From positions 372,001 to 436,000 of the forward strand of contig NZ_VDET01000002.1 of NCBI RefSeq assembly GCF_006381105.1: a stretch of DNA of 64,000 nucleotides, in the 5' to 3' direction. How positions within the stretch are numbered: the stretch's first letter is position 1; each line of letters begins with the position of its first letter. The position numbers and the translations under genes are program-made. Shown piece by piece: positions 46,169 to 55,178 of the stretch. Below the pieces are notes generated by a model. It saw only the letters and a program-made list of their open reading frames with translations, searched no databases and had not been told where the DNA came from. The stretch is from Flavicella sediminum. GTDB taxonomy: Bacteria > Bacteroidota > Bacteroidia > Flavobacteriales > Flavobacteriaceae.

Positions 46169-46870
46169 TTAATTCGTTTTAAAACTCCATATTTGACCAA
46201 TGGTAACTCCACCTTTTCCATCTTTTACAACTACTTTAAAATAGTAAGTTGTTGCTGCCGTCAAACCTGTTGCATTAAATGTTGTGGCTGTTTGATTTTC
46301 TGAAATTTTTGTTACCGGCGCACTTGCCGTATCTAAATACACATCAAAAAGTAGTGAATCATTATCTACATCATTTGCAGTCCAACTCAAAGTTGCATTT
46401 GCTCCGCCTATTGTTTCATCTAATTCTGGCGAAACCAATTCTGGCGCAAATGGCAAATGATTGGAAACACCTTCTCCTTCCGTTAAAAACTGACTTACAG
46501 CTGAAAAATCACTCTCCATATTTCGAGCATCCAATGCTCTAACTCTCCAATAAAAAGATTTTCCCTTTTCTAATAAAATAGTCGTAGATCGACCACCTAC
46601 TTCTTTCTCTTTTATTAAACTTGAAAAATCACTCATTTCTGAAATCTCTAATTCATATGATATCGCGTCTCCATCTTCATCTGACGAAGCATTCCACTGA
46701 AAATTTATTTCATTATCGATACAAAGTGTATTATTTAATGGATAAACTTGACTTGGCACTGTTGGTGCGTTATTAACCGAACTATCAGGACCTCCATCCT
46801 CTCCGTCTCCACCTCCACATGAATATGTTAAACTAACTAGTACTACTAAATATAAATACGCTTTTCTCAT
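46169..46870 (-). CDS. Two-domain Fn3-like surface lipoprotein
   Basis: 233 residues. The lipobox is LTYSC followed by GGGDGEDGGPD, a glycine/acid-rich stretch like the export signals that direct Bacteroidota lipoproteins to the cell surface. Two Fn3-type domains follow (about 38-130 and 140-233), seen in NEINFQWNASSDEDGDAISYELEIS (in part) and TLSWTANDVDNDSLLFDVYLD, with KSFYWRVRALD and TTYYFKVVVKDG. There is no catalytic motif. It may bind glycan or tether a partner. It starts 6 nt after the stop of the heparinase-like T9SS protein, so the two are likely coexpressed and may act together. Confidence 0.85.
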   Translation of the reverse strand: MRKAYLYLVVLVSLTYSCGGGDGEDGGPDSSVNNAPTVPSQVYPLNNTLCIDNEINFQWNASSDEDGDAISYELEISEMSDFSSLIKEKEVGGRSTTILLEKGKSFYWRVRALDARNMESDFSAVSQFLTEGEGVSNHLPFAPELVSPELDETIGGANATLSWTANDVDNDSLLFDVYLDTASAPVTKISENQTATTFNATGLTAATTYYFKVVVKDGKGGVTIGQIWSFKTN

Positions 46871-46876
46871 CTTTAT

Positions 46877-49800
46877 TTATTTCTTTATTATTTTTACAAA
46901 AATCGGTTTATCTGAATTCAATTTCACAAAGTACAAACCCCTTGACTCATTCACTATATTCAATACTACTTTACCTTCTTTTACTTCGTAAGTTTTTGAG
47001 GCTATTAGTTGTGAGTATACATTATAAATCTCCAAGTAAATAGTATCTAAACTATAAGGGACATACAATATAAAAGTCCCCTTTGTTGGATTAGGATAGG
47101 CTTTGATATCTTCTAACAAATTAATTTGCTTTAAAAGTTCTCCTTGACAAGCAGATTTACTTTGAACCTGCAGATTATCTCCATGATCTACATTAATTGA
47201 AAAATTAGTTTCGTTGGTTACTAAAACAGTTTCTCCATTTTTAAAAACCGTATAGGGTGCGGTTCCTTCCAAAATACGAACTACGGCCGAATGCTTATTC
47301 ACATCAATTTTACCACTTAAATTAGCTCCTCCTACAATTGTGACTTGATAACACTGCTCAAACGATTCTTCTTCCACAGCTATACACAAGTCATACGTAC
47401 CGGGACCTAAGTTTTCAATACTTGTTTTTTTCGAAAAATGATAGGAATTTCCAGCTATACTAGCAACGTAATTACTCGTTACGGCAGCGTCTATTTGAAT
47501 ACTTCCATTTCTCTTAGAGGCACATGTTTCTCCAATAGATTCTATTAAGAAATTCTCAGCAGTAATTGGAAAGGTGTACGCATAATCTAAAGCAAGTTTT
47601 TTGATTCCTTTTCCTTCCTGATCTGCTTTAAAAACTTCTCCATTAAAACGAAGCTCTTCTCCTTCTCCTATGTACATTGACACATCGGTAACTCCATTTT
47701 TCACTTTCAATCGAACCACGGCGAACCTCCCTTTAAAACTAATATCATATGCTTTTAAGATACTATTCCCTGTCGAACTATCATTCGATAAAATTATATC
47801 TGTAACTCTTTCTCCATTTACTTCAGACACCACTTTAACTCCGACTACTTTGTCATTATAAAAAATAGTCGACGTTTCTATTATGGTACTTTCGGAATTT
47901 CCAGAGGATTCATAAATTGCTATAAAAGGTTTATCCCAAGCTTCTCCATATTTACGCATGATAAACATTTGCGTATCTTTTTTATCATAGCCATTTTTTA
48001 CATCTTGTGTTGGTGGAGCTAAAGCAGAACTATATTCTTTATCAACACCTCCCGGAACGCTCACATGTAAATAAGCATTCGTTGCCTGTAAATCAAATCT
48101 AGCCGTAATAGCATCACTCGTAAGTGCCGATGTTTTTGGATTCGTATAATATTGCCAACCTGGTTGATTACGAGGGGCTCCTGACTCTGCTGGATAACGA
48201 TTTGGAGTATTGGATAAAGCAAGTGAAGCTTCACCTGTTTTTATTTTCATTACATCTCCTAAGCCATGAAATAAATAATCATGAAAATTATTTGTTGCAT
48301 TAGAAACAGATCGAAATATATCAACATAATAACCCGAGGTTGGACTTGTGCGTATGATGCTATTTGTTCTTTGTTGGTCTAAATCATTTATACCATCGTC
48401 TAAAAACTGCGTAGAAAAACTAAAATTTTCTGCTATTGGATTTGCTTTTACTTTTGGTTCACTTGCTTGCAATACAATGGGATCCACAATATTATCCCAG
48501 GTTCCAGAACTTGGAACACCACGTTTAGTAGTTCCATTTACTATAATGGTATTATGAGCGGCATGAGACACAGCGTATTCTTCATGAAGCGTTGTACCAT
48601 AACCAGCAGCATCCCCACCATGATCTGGCCCGATTACATAACCTGCACCATAAAACTCCATATCTAACCCTGTTGCATGGGCATGTACATAAGTACCACC
48701 TCCAGTATAATACATGAGCCCATACTGTTCATTATCTGCCTTTACATAATTACGTTGCATTACAACACCAGCATGCGTAGCTGTAACTGTTCCATATTGA
48801 GGTTCGCCTAGAGCACTTACTTCGTCGCCTATATTAACACCCCATAATAATTGTAGTGGGTTGTTCCATTCTAGTCGCTGGTCTTCTATAAGGGGTGCGT
48901 AGCCTCCTGCTGCTGTATAAATTTTTCTAAGGGTTGAAGCCGCTCTTTCTTTTATATCCATATACCCATTTTTAGCTGCAATTGCCAAAACATTTCGAAA
49001 AATAGGTGCATGATCATTGAAATCTCTGCCAATATCTCCATAAGCCATAGTAGCCCCATTTGGATATAAAAAATTCTCATAAATAAAGATACTCTCTAAC
49101 AGATCTTTATTATTATCTAATAAATTTAATTCTGGTTTGTAGCGATCTGCAATACTTAAAGCTTGTAAAAAAATAGAATGTGTAAACTTAGCATAACCTG
49201 TAGATTCCGGCCATAAACGATCCCCGTCGCTAAATCGATCCAACATCCAATTTATCCCAGGTTGTTTAGAATTGGCTGCCCCATTTAGCAATTTATCAAA
49301 ATAAGCAGCTCTAATTGCGTCATCTTCCATACTCAAAACGCTATACAAACCTCCTGGTAATTCTAAAACAGGATGATTAGAATTATTCCCACCTACTTGT
49401 ATCACATTATCAGCCATCACTTCAAATGCTTTTTGCGAAGTAGTAAAATTAAACGGTACATTTGTACCACTATCCAAATCATAAACTGTAGTTCCTTGTT
49501 TTGACAAAAAAGGTTGTACAAAATCATAAATCATAGCAACTCTTGGAAAAAGCTCACGTGGTGGAATTAAATGATTAAAACTCCCCGTATAAAACTCGAA
49601 GCTTAAAGGATCCTGAACACTTATTAATTTCACATATTGATTTAAAATATCTGCAGATAACTGAGCATAGTCTTCATCTCCTGTTAAGTAATATAAAAAA
49701 GACGATTCTGCTGCTGCATTAAGTCTATTACGGTGTTGTGTTCTGTCACCGGGTATTGCAGGAATTTGATTTAATATAGCAGTTGGATTGGAACTATGAC

Positions 49801-50698
49801 TCGATTTAAGACTAGATTGCCTTGTTTTAAGCTGGTTAAACAGACTACTCGCCCATGTAAAGTTTGCAATATTATCCAATATCTTTTGCTTATCTGAATT
49901 TGTTACCCATATATGTGGGTGTACTAAGGATTTTGTAACTGGTTTAGGAGCATAATCATTTAAAAAATCTTTGTACTCAAAATTATCAAAATCTAAAGTA
50001 GCTAAAGGTAAAAATGAATTATTTTGTAATTTAAAACTACCTAATTCTAAGTCAGGATTATTGGCACTAATATCATTAAAAACTTTTGTTGTTCCTATCC
50101 ATATTTCCCAAGTATCATTTGCAATAGTTTCTGTACTTGAATTTGGAGCTTCATAAGTTTGTGAAGTACCCGAATTATTTGCGACAAATGTAATTGTTTG
50201 ATTCCCTGAAAACTCAGATGAACTTGTACCTGAACTTCCAATTAACTTTATAAAAAAGCTCCCTGAGGTTTCACTTATTCCTAGTCCAAAAGCACAAAAT
50301 GATTTTGTAATTGAAGAAGCTTCGTTTGAGTAAGCTGGTCCAAAATAAAAAGGGATTTCTCTACGATTATCTGGGTGATTGGGATCATTATTTGTGACTT
50401 CAAAATCGAATTTTAATTGTATAAATGTTGGAGCTGGAGAAAGTGCAGGATTTGGTGTACGGTAAAAATAAGATGAAGAGACTGCCTTTTTTTCAAACCT
50501 TAATTTACCCCCGATTATACTTGTAGGTGTATTAGAGCTATTACTAACACCACTAAATTTCCCGACATCCGGCACACTGCTAACATAATCAGAAACTGTA
50601 GTTGATTCGCTAAAATTTTGTTTAAAAAGCTGAGCTTTTAAGGAAAAAGAAACGACTAATATGAAAGAAAAAATCAGAATATTCTTCACCATTTTCAC
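46877..50698 (-). CDS. T9SS-secreted heparinase II/III-like polysaccharide lyase
   Basis: 1273 residues. The signal peptide ends FSLKAQ. An N-terminal beta-sandwich (about 23-245) precedes the helical toroid (about 255-600, HIWVTNSDKQKILDNI, FLYYLTGDEDYAQLSADILN, GGNNSNHPVLELPGG). The heparinase II/III beta-sandwich follows, with the diagnostic HAHATGLDMEFYGAGYVIGP and HAAHNTIIVNG (about 665-735). SprB-like or Ig-like repeats (about 1040-1180) and a T9SS type A sorting domain (AYPNPTKGTFILYV, SRGLYFVKL, VKIIKK) end the protein. Family members cleave uronic acid-containing glycans by beta-elimination. Some ulvan lyases belong to heparinase-like families, but I cannot assign a CAZy number with confidence. 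Confidence 0.85.
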   Translation of the reverse strand: MKMVKNILIFSFILVVSFSLKAQLFKQNFSESTTVSDYVSSVPDVGKFSGVSNSSNTPTSIIGGKLRFEKKAVSSSYFYRTPNPALSPAPTFIQLKFDFEVTNNDPNHPDNRREIPFYFGPAYSNEASSITKSFCAFGLGISETSGSFFIKLIGSSGTSSSEFSGNQTITFVANNSGTSQTYEAPNSSTETIANDTWEIWIGTTKVFNDISANNPDLELGSFKLQNNSFLPLATLDFDNFEYKDFLNDYAPKPVTKSLVHPHIWVTNSDKQKILDNIANFTWASSLFNQLKTRQSSLKSSHSSNPTAILNQIPAIPGDRTQHRNRLNAAAESSFLYYLTGDEDYAQLSADILNQYVKLISVQDPLSFEFYTGSFNHLIPPRELFPRVAMIYDFVQPFLSKQGTTVYDLDSGTNVPFNFTTSQKAFEVMADNVIQVGGNNSNHPVLELPGGLYSVLSMEDDAIRAAYFDKLLNGAANSKQPGINWMLDRFSDGDRLWPESTGYAKFTHSIFLQALSIADRYKPELNLLDNNKDLLESIFIYENFLYPNGATMAYGDIGRDFNDHAPIFRNVLAIAAKNGYMDIKERAASTLRKIYTAAGGYAPLIEDQRLEWNNPLQLLWGVNIGDEVSALGEPQYGTVTATHAGVVMQRNYVKADNEQYGLMYYTGGGTYVHAHATGLDMEFYGAGYVIGPDHGGDAAGYGTTLHEEYAVSHAAHNTIIVNGTTKRGVPSSGTWDNIVDPIVLQASEPKVKANPIAENFSFSTQFLDDGINDLDQQRTNSIIRTSPTSGYYVDIFRSVSNATNNFHDYLFHGLGDVMKIKTGEASLALSNTPNRYPAESGAPRNQPGWQYYTNPKTSALTSDAITARFDLQATNAYLHVSVPGGVDKEYSSALAPPTQDVKNGYDKKDTQMFIMRKYGEAWDKPFIAIYESSGNSESTIIETSTIFYNDKVVGVKVVSEVNGERVTDIILSNDSSTGNSILKAYDISFKGRFAVVRLKVKNGVTDVSMYIGEGEELRFNGEVFKADQEGKGIKKLALDYAYTFPITAENFLIESIGETCASKRNGSIQIDAAVTSNYVASIAGNSYHFSKKTSIENLGPGTYDLCIAVEEESFEQCYQVTIVGGANLSGKIDVNKHSAVVRILEGTAPYTVFKNGETVLVTNETNFSINVDHGDNLQVQSKSACQGELLKQINLLEDIKAYPNPTKGTFILYVPYSLDTIYLEIYNVYSQLIASKTYEVKEGKVVLNIVNESRGLYFVKLNSDKPIFVKIIKK

Positions 50699-50805
50699 TA
50701 TTTATTTATCAATGAATTTTTATTTGTCATAGTATTCAACTGATTTTATTTCTATTTTTATAGCGTTCACTAAAAAAAAGCACTGCAATCGAAATCTATT
50801 GACCA

Positions 50806-50850
50806 TAAAACTAATTTTCTAGTCAACAGATATCATCCTGTACTGTCCTG
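50806..50850 (-). promoter_or_regulatory. Shared-motif promoter for heparinase-like T9SS gene
   Basis: Plus strand 50836-50850 reads TCCTGTACTGTCCTG, the consensus copy. The minus-strand -7 box TAGTTTTA (50806-50813) starts 22 nt after it and equals that of susC. The repeat ends 138 nt before the start codon. Confidence 0.8.
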
Positions 50851-50932
50851 TTTAAAAACTTTACTTCAGTTTAAAACACTTCTAAACGGCAATCCATTTA
50901 TGAAAAAACAATTAGGCACCAAATAACCTAAG

Positions 50933-53683
50933 CTATTTTTTAATATTGAATTTAAAAACACCTGATTTTACATCTACAGCTTTGTTAGGAAGTATAATTC
51001 TTGCAGTACAATTAACAGGAATTGTTCCTGAATATTCATAGGTGTCTTTAGCTGTTTTTTTCCATTCAGCTTTTATTTCTCCGTGAATCGAATTGTAACT
51101 TGCTTTCGCAAAATCCATTGCTTCTATAAAGTTGGGTTTTAGAATTATTTCTTTAAAGCCTGGTGTATTTTCGTCGAAATTAATACCGACCATATGGCGA
51201 TAAAAAAAATTATCTACAGCCCCCATAAAATGATGAATATCTGAAGATTCAAACTTATATCCCTCTGGTAATGTTGTGGCTCCTTCTTTAATCAACCAAC
51301 CAAAAGAAGGCCATTCTTCATTTACCACAACTTTATGCATCATATCTGCATAACCATTTTTCGGCAAATACTCGTAAGCAGAATGTACTGTAAACACACC
51401 TCCCCACAAATGGTAATTTTTATCTTTTACGATATTGTCAACTACTTTTCGCTCCAATTGTTCACGGTATTTTTCTGGAACTATATCATAATTAAGTGCC
51501 AAAATATTTACCACAGGTAAAAATTCATTAAACGGTTTTAACCCTGCGTATTCTACTTTTTCTTTATCAAAAGCCCATTTCTGAATTCCTGCATGGATAC
51601 GTTTTACTTGTTGTTCTAAACGTTTTTTATCTTTTTTCTTAGCTAGCTTGTCTGCCATAATAGCCAAACGTTTTAAAACTAAATAAAAATTCATAGAAGC
51701 TATCACCTCATTTCCTCCTGGTTTACCTCCTCCTTTATATGTTCTATCATAAGGGGTTACCCAGTCGTTATACATTTCAGTAAACATGCCATCTTTTTCT
51801 GCTACATTGTTATGTTTCCAAGAATAGTCTACCCATAACATCATTTTTTTCCAATATTCATCAAACAACCTTGTATCTCCATAATAGGTATACATATACC
51901 AAGGCACATGTACACCTGCCGAAGACCATAAAGTAGACCTCCCTGTTCTATAATCATTTGCTGGTGCAATGGCTGCCATTCCACCTGCTTCATTTTGAGT
52001 ATCCCAAATATCACGAGTAAACTTGGTCATTAATGCTGCCAAATCATAGTTTGCCATACCAAATTCCATACCTGTAACTACGTCTCCTAACCATCCGTTT
52101 TTTTCTCTGTTTGGGCAGTCGGTAGCAATACTATGTAAATTAAAAATTAAAGACTTTCTACAAATAGCATCAACCGCATTTACTACTTTATCCGAAGATT
52201 CAAAATGCCCTACTCTTGGCACATCAGAATGTACAATTTTTACCTCAACGTCATCTTTCGTTATTTTGGTTTTATACCCTTTAACCTGTACGTAACGATA
52301 CCCTTTATAGGAAAAACGACATTCTGCAAATTCTTCTTTTGCTCCTTTACCAATGTACCCCATTTGTTGCCAACGACCTGGTTGACCACTAGAAGTTGGG
52401 TCTTCATGTTCTCCATAAAAAATTAAAACTTGCTGTCCTTTTTTTAAGTTTTTAAGACGAAGTTTGATCCAACCCGAACTATTTGTACCGGTATCAATCC
52501 ATTGCCCATAATTTCCTTTAGATTGAATTTCTACAGGTTTAAACGTTTTGGTAACACGAATAGGTTGACACATTTGCGACACCAACTCACCTCCTGGATG
52601 CGGAGATGGTTTTACTGTTTCCCAACTAGAAGCATCAAAGTTGGCTAAATTCCAATTCGGAATTTCTTTTGTTGCGTCGTAAATTTCTCCCATGTGTGGG
52701 CCATCATAAATAATGGGACCTCCTGTAATTTTCCAGCTTAAATCGCTAATTACATTTTCTTCGCTACCATCTTCATATTCTACTCTTATTCGGCACATTA
52801 ATTTAGGCTGACCTATATAACCATCTTTTTTATAAAATCCCCAATGATCGTAAGCTAACTGCCCGTAATTACCACGACCTAGCATAACTCCTGCCAAATT
52901 AGCTCCGCTTTGCAGCTCATTTGTAATATCGTGGGTAGCGTATAAAATTGTTTTTCTGTAATCTGTCCATCCCGGATCTAAAACTTGATTTCCAATTCTT
53001 TTTCCGTTGATAAACAATTCATAATACCCAATTCCACTAATGTATGCTTTGGCTGTTTTTACTTTTTTAGTTACTTTAAAATCTTTTCGGAGCAAAGGAG
53101 CTGCATCATACGGGCTATCATGATGAAATTGATAACGTTCCCATAAGGTCATACTAGCCCCAAAATAACTTGGCAACTGAAATTGCAAGGCTTTAGATTC
53201 TACCTCTTTATTACCCCACCATTTTTCTGCCCATTCTTCTTGATTTCTCCATGCAATCCATTGCGCTCCTTTCCAATCTTCTTTTTTATATAAACCCGTT
53301 GAAAAATAAGCTAATGCACTCCATTTAGAAGCTTTATGGTTTTTATCCCAAACCTTTACTTTCCAGTAATACTGAGAGGTAGACCTTAAGCTTTTGCCTT
53401 TGTATACTACCTGAGTAGTTTGCGAACTTCTTACTTTTTTAGAATCGTAAGCATCACCTATATTTTTATCTAAATTTTCTTTTGATGTTGCGACTAAAAG
53501 TTGATAAGCTGTTTGATATTCCGCTGCTTCTTTTGATTCTAATTTCCAAAAAAATCTTGGTTTTATAACATCAACACCTTCTGGATTCGAACGATATTCT
53601 AATTTAAGATCGTAAGGTTTCATCTGGGAAAACCCTGAAATTGCAATGAAAACTACTAAAAATATTGAAAATATTTTATTCAT
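50933..53683 (-). CDS. GH78 alpha-L-rhamnosidase, secreted
   Basis: 916 residues. The signal peptide ends AISGFSQ, with no lipobox, unlike the other three GH78 proteins. An Fn3-like N-domain, sandwich domains (AKAYISGIGYYELFINGKRIG), the (alpha/alpha)6 barrel and a C-terminal sandwich follow. The catalytic strip DCPNREKNGWLGDVV near residue 520 has all three conserved acids. LPEGYKFESSDIHHFMG supplies the later Glu and His residues. It lies 6 nt downstream of a sulfatase and is the third gene of a sulfatase-sulfatase-GH78 operon. This suggests it acts on rhamnose after desulfation. Confidence 0.93.
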   Translation of the reverse strand: MNKIFSIFLVVFIAISGFSQMKPYDLKLEYRSNPEGVDVIKPRFFWKLESKEAAEYQTAYQLLVATSKENLDKNIGDAYDSKKVRSSQTTQVVYKGKSLRSTSQYYWKVKVWDKNHKASKWSALAYFSTGLYKKEDWKGAQWIAWRNQEEWAEKWWGNKEVESKALQFQLPSYFGASMTLWERYQFHHDSPYDAAPLLRKDFKVTKKVKTAKAYISGIGYYELFINGKRIGNQVLDPGWTDYRKTILYATHDITNELQSGANLAGVMLGRGNYGQLAYDHWGFYKKDGYIGQPKLMCRIRVEYEDGSEENVISDLSWKITGGPIIYDGPHMGEIYDATKEIPNWNLANFDASSWETVKPSPHPGGELVSQMCQPIRVTKTFKPVEIQSKGNYGQWIDTGTNSSGWIKLRLKNLKKGQQVLIFYGEHEDPTSSGQPGRWQQMGYIGKGAKEEFAECRFSYKGYRYVQVKGYKTKITKDDVEVKIVHSDVPRVGHFESSDKVVNAVDAICRKSLIFNLHSIATDCPNREKNGWLGDVVTGMEFGMANYDLAALMTKFTRDIWDTQNEAGGMAAIAPANDYRTGRSTLWSSAGVHVPWYMYTYYGDTRLFDEYWKKMMLWVDYSWKHNNVAEKDGMFTEMYNDWVTPYDRTYKGGGKPGGNEVIASMNFYLVLKRLAIMADKLAKKKDKKRLEQQVKRIHAGIQKWAFDKEKVEYAGLKPFNEFLPVVNILALNYDIVPEKYREQLERKVVDNIVKDKNYHLWGGVFTVHSAYEYLPKNGYADMMHKVVVNEEWPSFGWLIKEGATTLPEGYKFESSDIHHFMGAVDNFFYRHMVGINFDENTPGFKEIILKPNFIEAMDFAKASYNSIHGEIKAEWKKTAKDTYEYSGTIPVNCTARIILPNKAVDVKSGVFKFNIKK

Positions 53684-53689
53684 AAATAA

Positions 53690-55144
53690 TTAATGTTGTC
53701 TATAAGGAACTGTTTCTGTTTTATCTATTGGGTACCCCCATTTTTTTATGTAAGTCAAGCCTGGCAAAAACTCGTCTTTGTTTTTCTTTAATCGAGCTAG
53801 CAATCGATTTTCCAAATCAGCTTGTATTTTCGCTAACTCTGGCTTACCTATTAAATTATTCATTTGATAAGGATCCGCATGATTATCAAACAATAGCCAT
53901 GGTCCCTTTAAATCTTTTACATACGTATACTTTTGAGTAACCAAAGCTCGGTATTCTTTTCCATGATGCACAGGTCTATTCCATTGTCCAAACGGCTGGA
54001 CACAAGTAAGAATGGTTTCTTCTCCAATATCACTTTGCGCACCCTCCATATAAGATCGATAATTTAACCCTTCAATGCTACTTGGTTCCTGTATATTAGA
54101 CAGACCTAATAGTGTAGGTAAAATATCCTCTGAGTTTATCAAAGCATCTCTTTTACCTGGCTTTATTTTATAAGCTTTTGGAATATAAAACAACATAGGA
54201 ACTTGGGCAGATTCAGCATAAGGCTGTTGCTTTTTATAAGCACCGTGCGAGCCAAGTAAATCACCATGATCTGATGTAAATACAATAATCGTATTTTCAA
54301 GCTGATTTGCTGCTTCTAAATTGTCTATTATTTTTCCTACCATATCATCAATTGCTGCAATATGCGCGTAATACCCTGCCAAGTCCTTCTTTACTCTTTC
54401 ATGCATTTTTTCAGGAACATTAGGCCTAAGCTTCATGTTTTCTGGCTTAAACATACCTTTATACTCCTGTGGAGCCGTATGATATGGTGCATGTGGCGTT
54501 CCCCAAGAAAGCACTAATAAAAAAGGATTATTCGTATCTTTTTTTGAATCCATATACTTCAAAGCTGCATCTGTTTGAGCAAAAGTGTCGTAACCTTTCC
54601 AATATTTGGGTTTTGGATCATCGTTATCATAATAAACAGAACGATTGTAATTATGTGTACATTCATTGGCCATCCAAAACTGAAACCCTTGTCGCCTATT
54701 TCCAGGTGGTATAAATCTCTGTCTGCCGTGCCCATCCATATGCCACTTACCAATATATCCCGTGTCGTAACCTGCTTTTGAATAGATTTTCCCCATAGAT
54801 ATGGCGTTCGTATCTAACTGAACATCGTTCATAAACAAACCATGAGTGAGCGGTCTTTGCCCAGTTAATAAAGATGCTCCATACGGAGTACAAACGGGCA
54901 TTCCGGATACTGCATTTTTAAAATTCACACTCATAGAAGCTAATTTATCTATATGTGGTGTTTTAATATTTGGGTCGCCCCCATAGCCTGTAGCTTGAGT
55001 TCTTAATTGATCCGTTAATACGATCAATATATTTGGTTTCTTTTCTCCTGCTACAGCTACTGAGCTCTCTTTTTTAACTCCACAAGAAAAAAGCATTGTT
55101 ACGCCAATGACAACTAAAGCTAGTTTATTTAATCTTTTACACAT
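53690..55144 (-). CDS. S1 family sulfatase with altered formylglycine motif
   Basis: 484 residues. The lipobox is TMLFSC (Cys21). The start of the sulfatase domain is PNILIVLTDQLRTQATGYGG, then TPHIDKLASMS and FTSDHGDLLGSHG for the metal site. The formylglycine site reads VCTPYGASLLTGQ: Cys85 and Pro87 are present, but the Arg two residues after Pro is Gly89 (codon GGA). In the usual C-x-P-x-R rule the Arg aids maturation. The rest of the protein is intact and full length. It is the middle gene of the sulfatase-sulfatase-GH78 operon, 34 nt after the upstream sulfatase. Confidence 0.92.
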   Translation of the reverse strand: MCKRLNKLALVVIGVTMLFSCGVKKESSVAVAGEKKPNILIVLTDQLRTQATGYGGDPNIKTPHIDKLASMSVNFKNAVSGMPVCTPYGASLLTGQRPLTHGLFMNDVQLDTNAISMGKIYSKAGYDTGYIGKWHMDGHGRQRFIPPGNRRQGFQFWMANECTHNYNRSVYYDNDDPKPKYWKGYDTFAQTDAALKYMDSKKDTNNPFLLVLSWGTPHAPYHTAPQEYKGMFKPENMKLRPNVPEKMHERVKKDLAGYYAHIAAIDDMVGKIIDNLEAANQLENTIIVFTSDHGDLLGSHGAYKKQQPYAESAQVPMLFYIPKAYKIKPGKRDALINSEDILPTLLGLSNIQEPSSIEGLNYRSYMEGAQSDIGEETILTCVQPFGQWNRPVHHGKEYRALVTQKYTYVKDLKGPWLLFDNHADPYQMNNLIGKPELAKIQADLENRLLARLKKNKDEFLPGLTYIKKWGYPIDKTETVPYRQH

Positions 55145-55178
55145 ACTCTTTTATTTTTCTATTTTACTTACTTATAAA

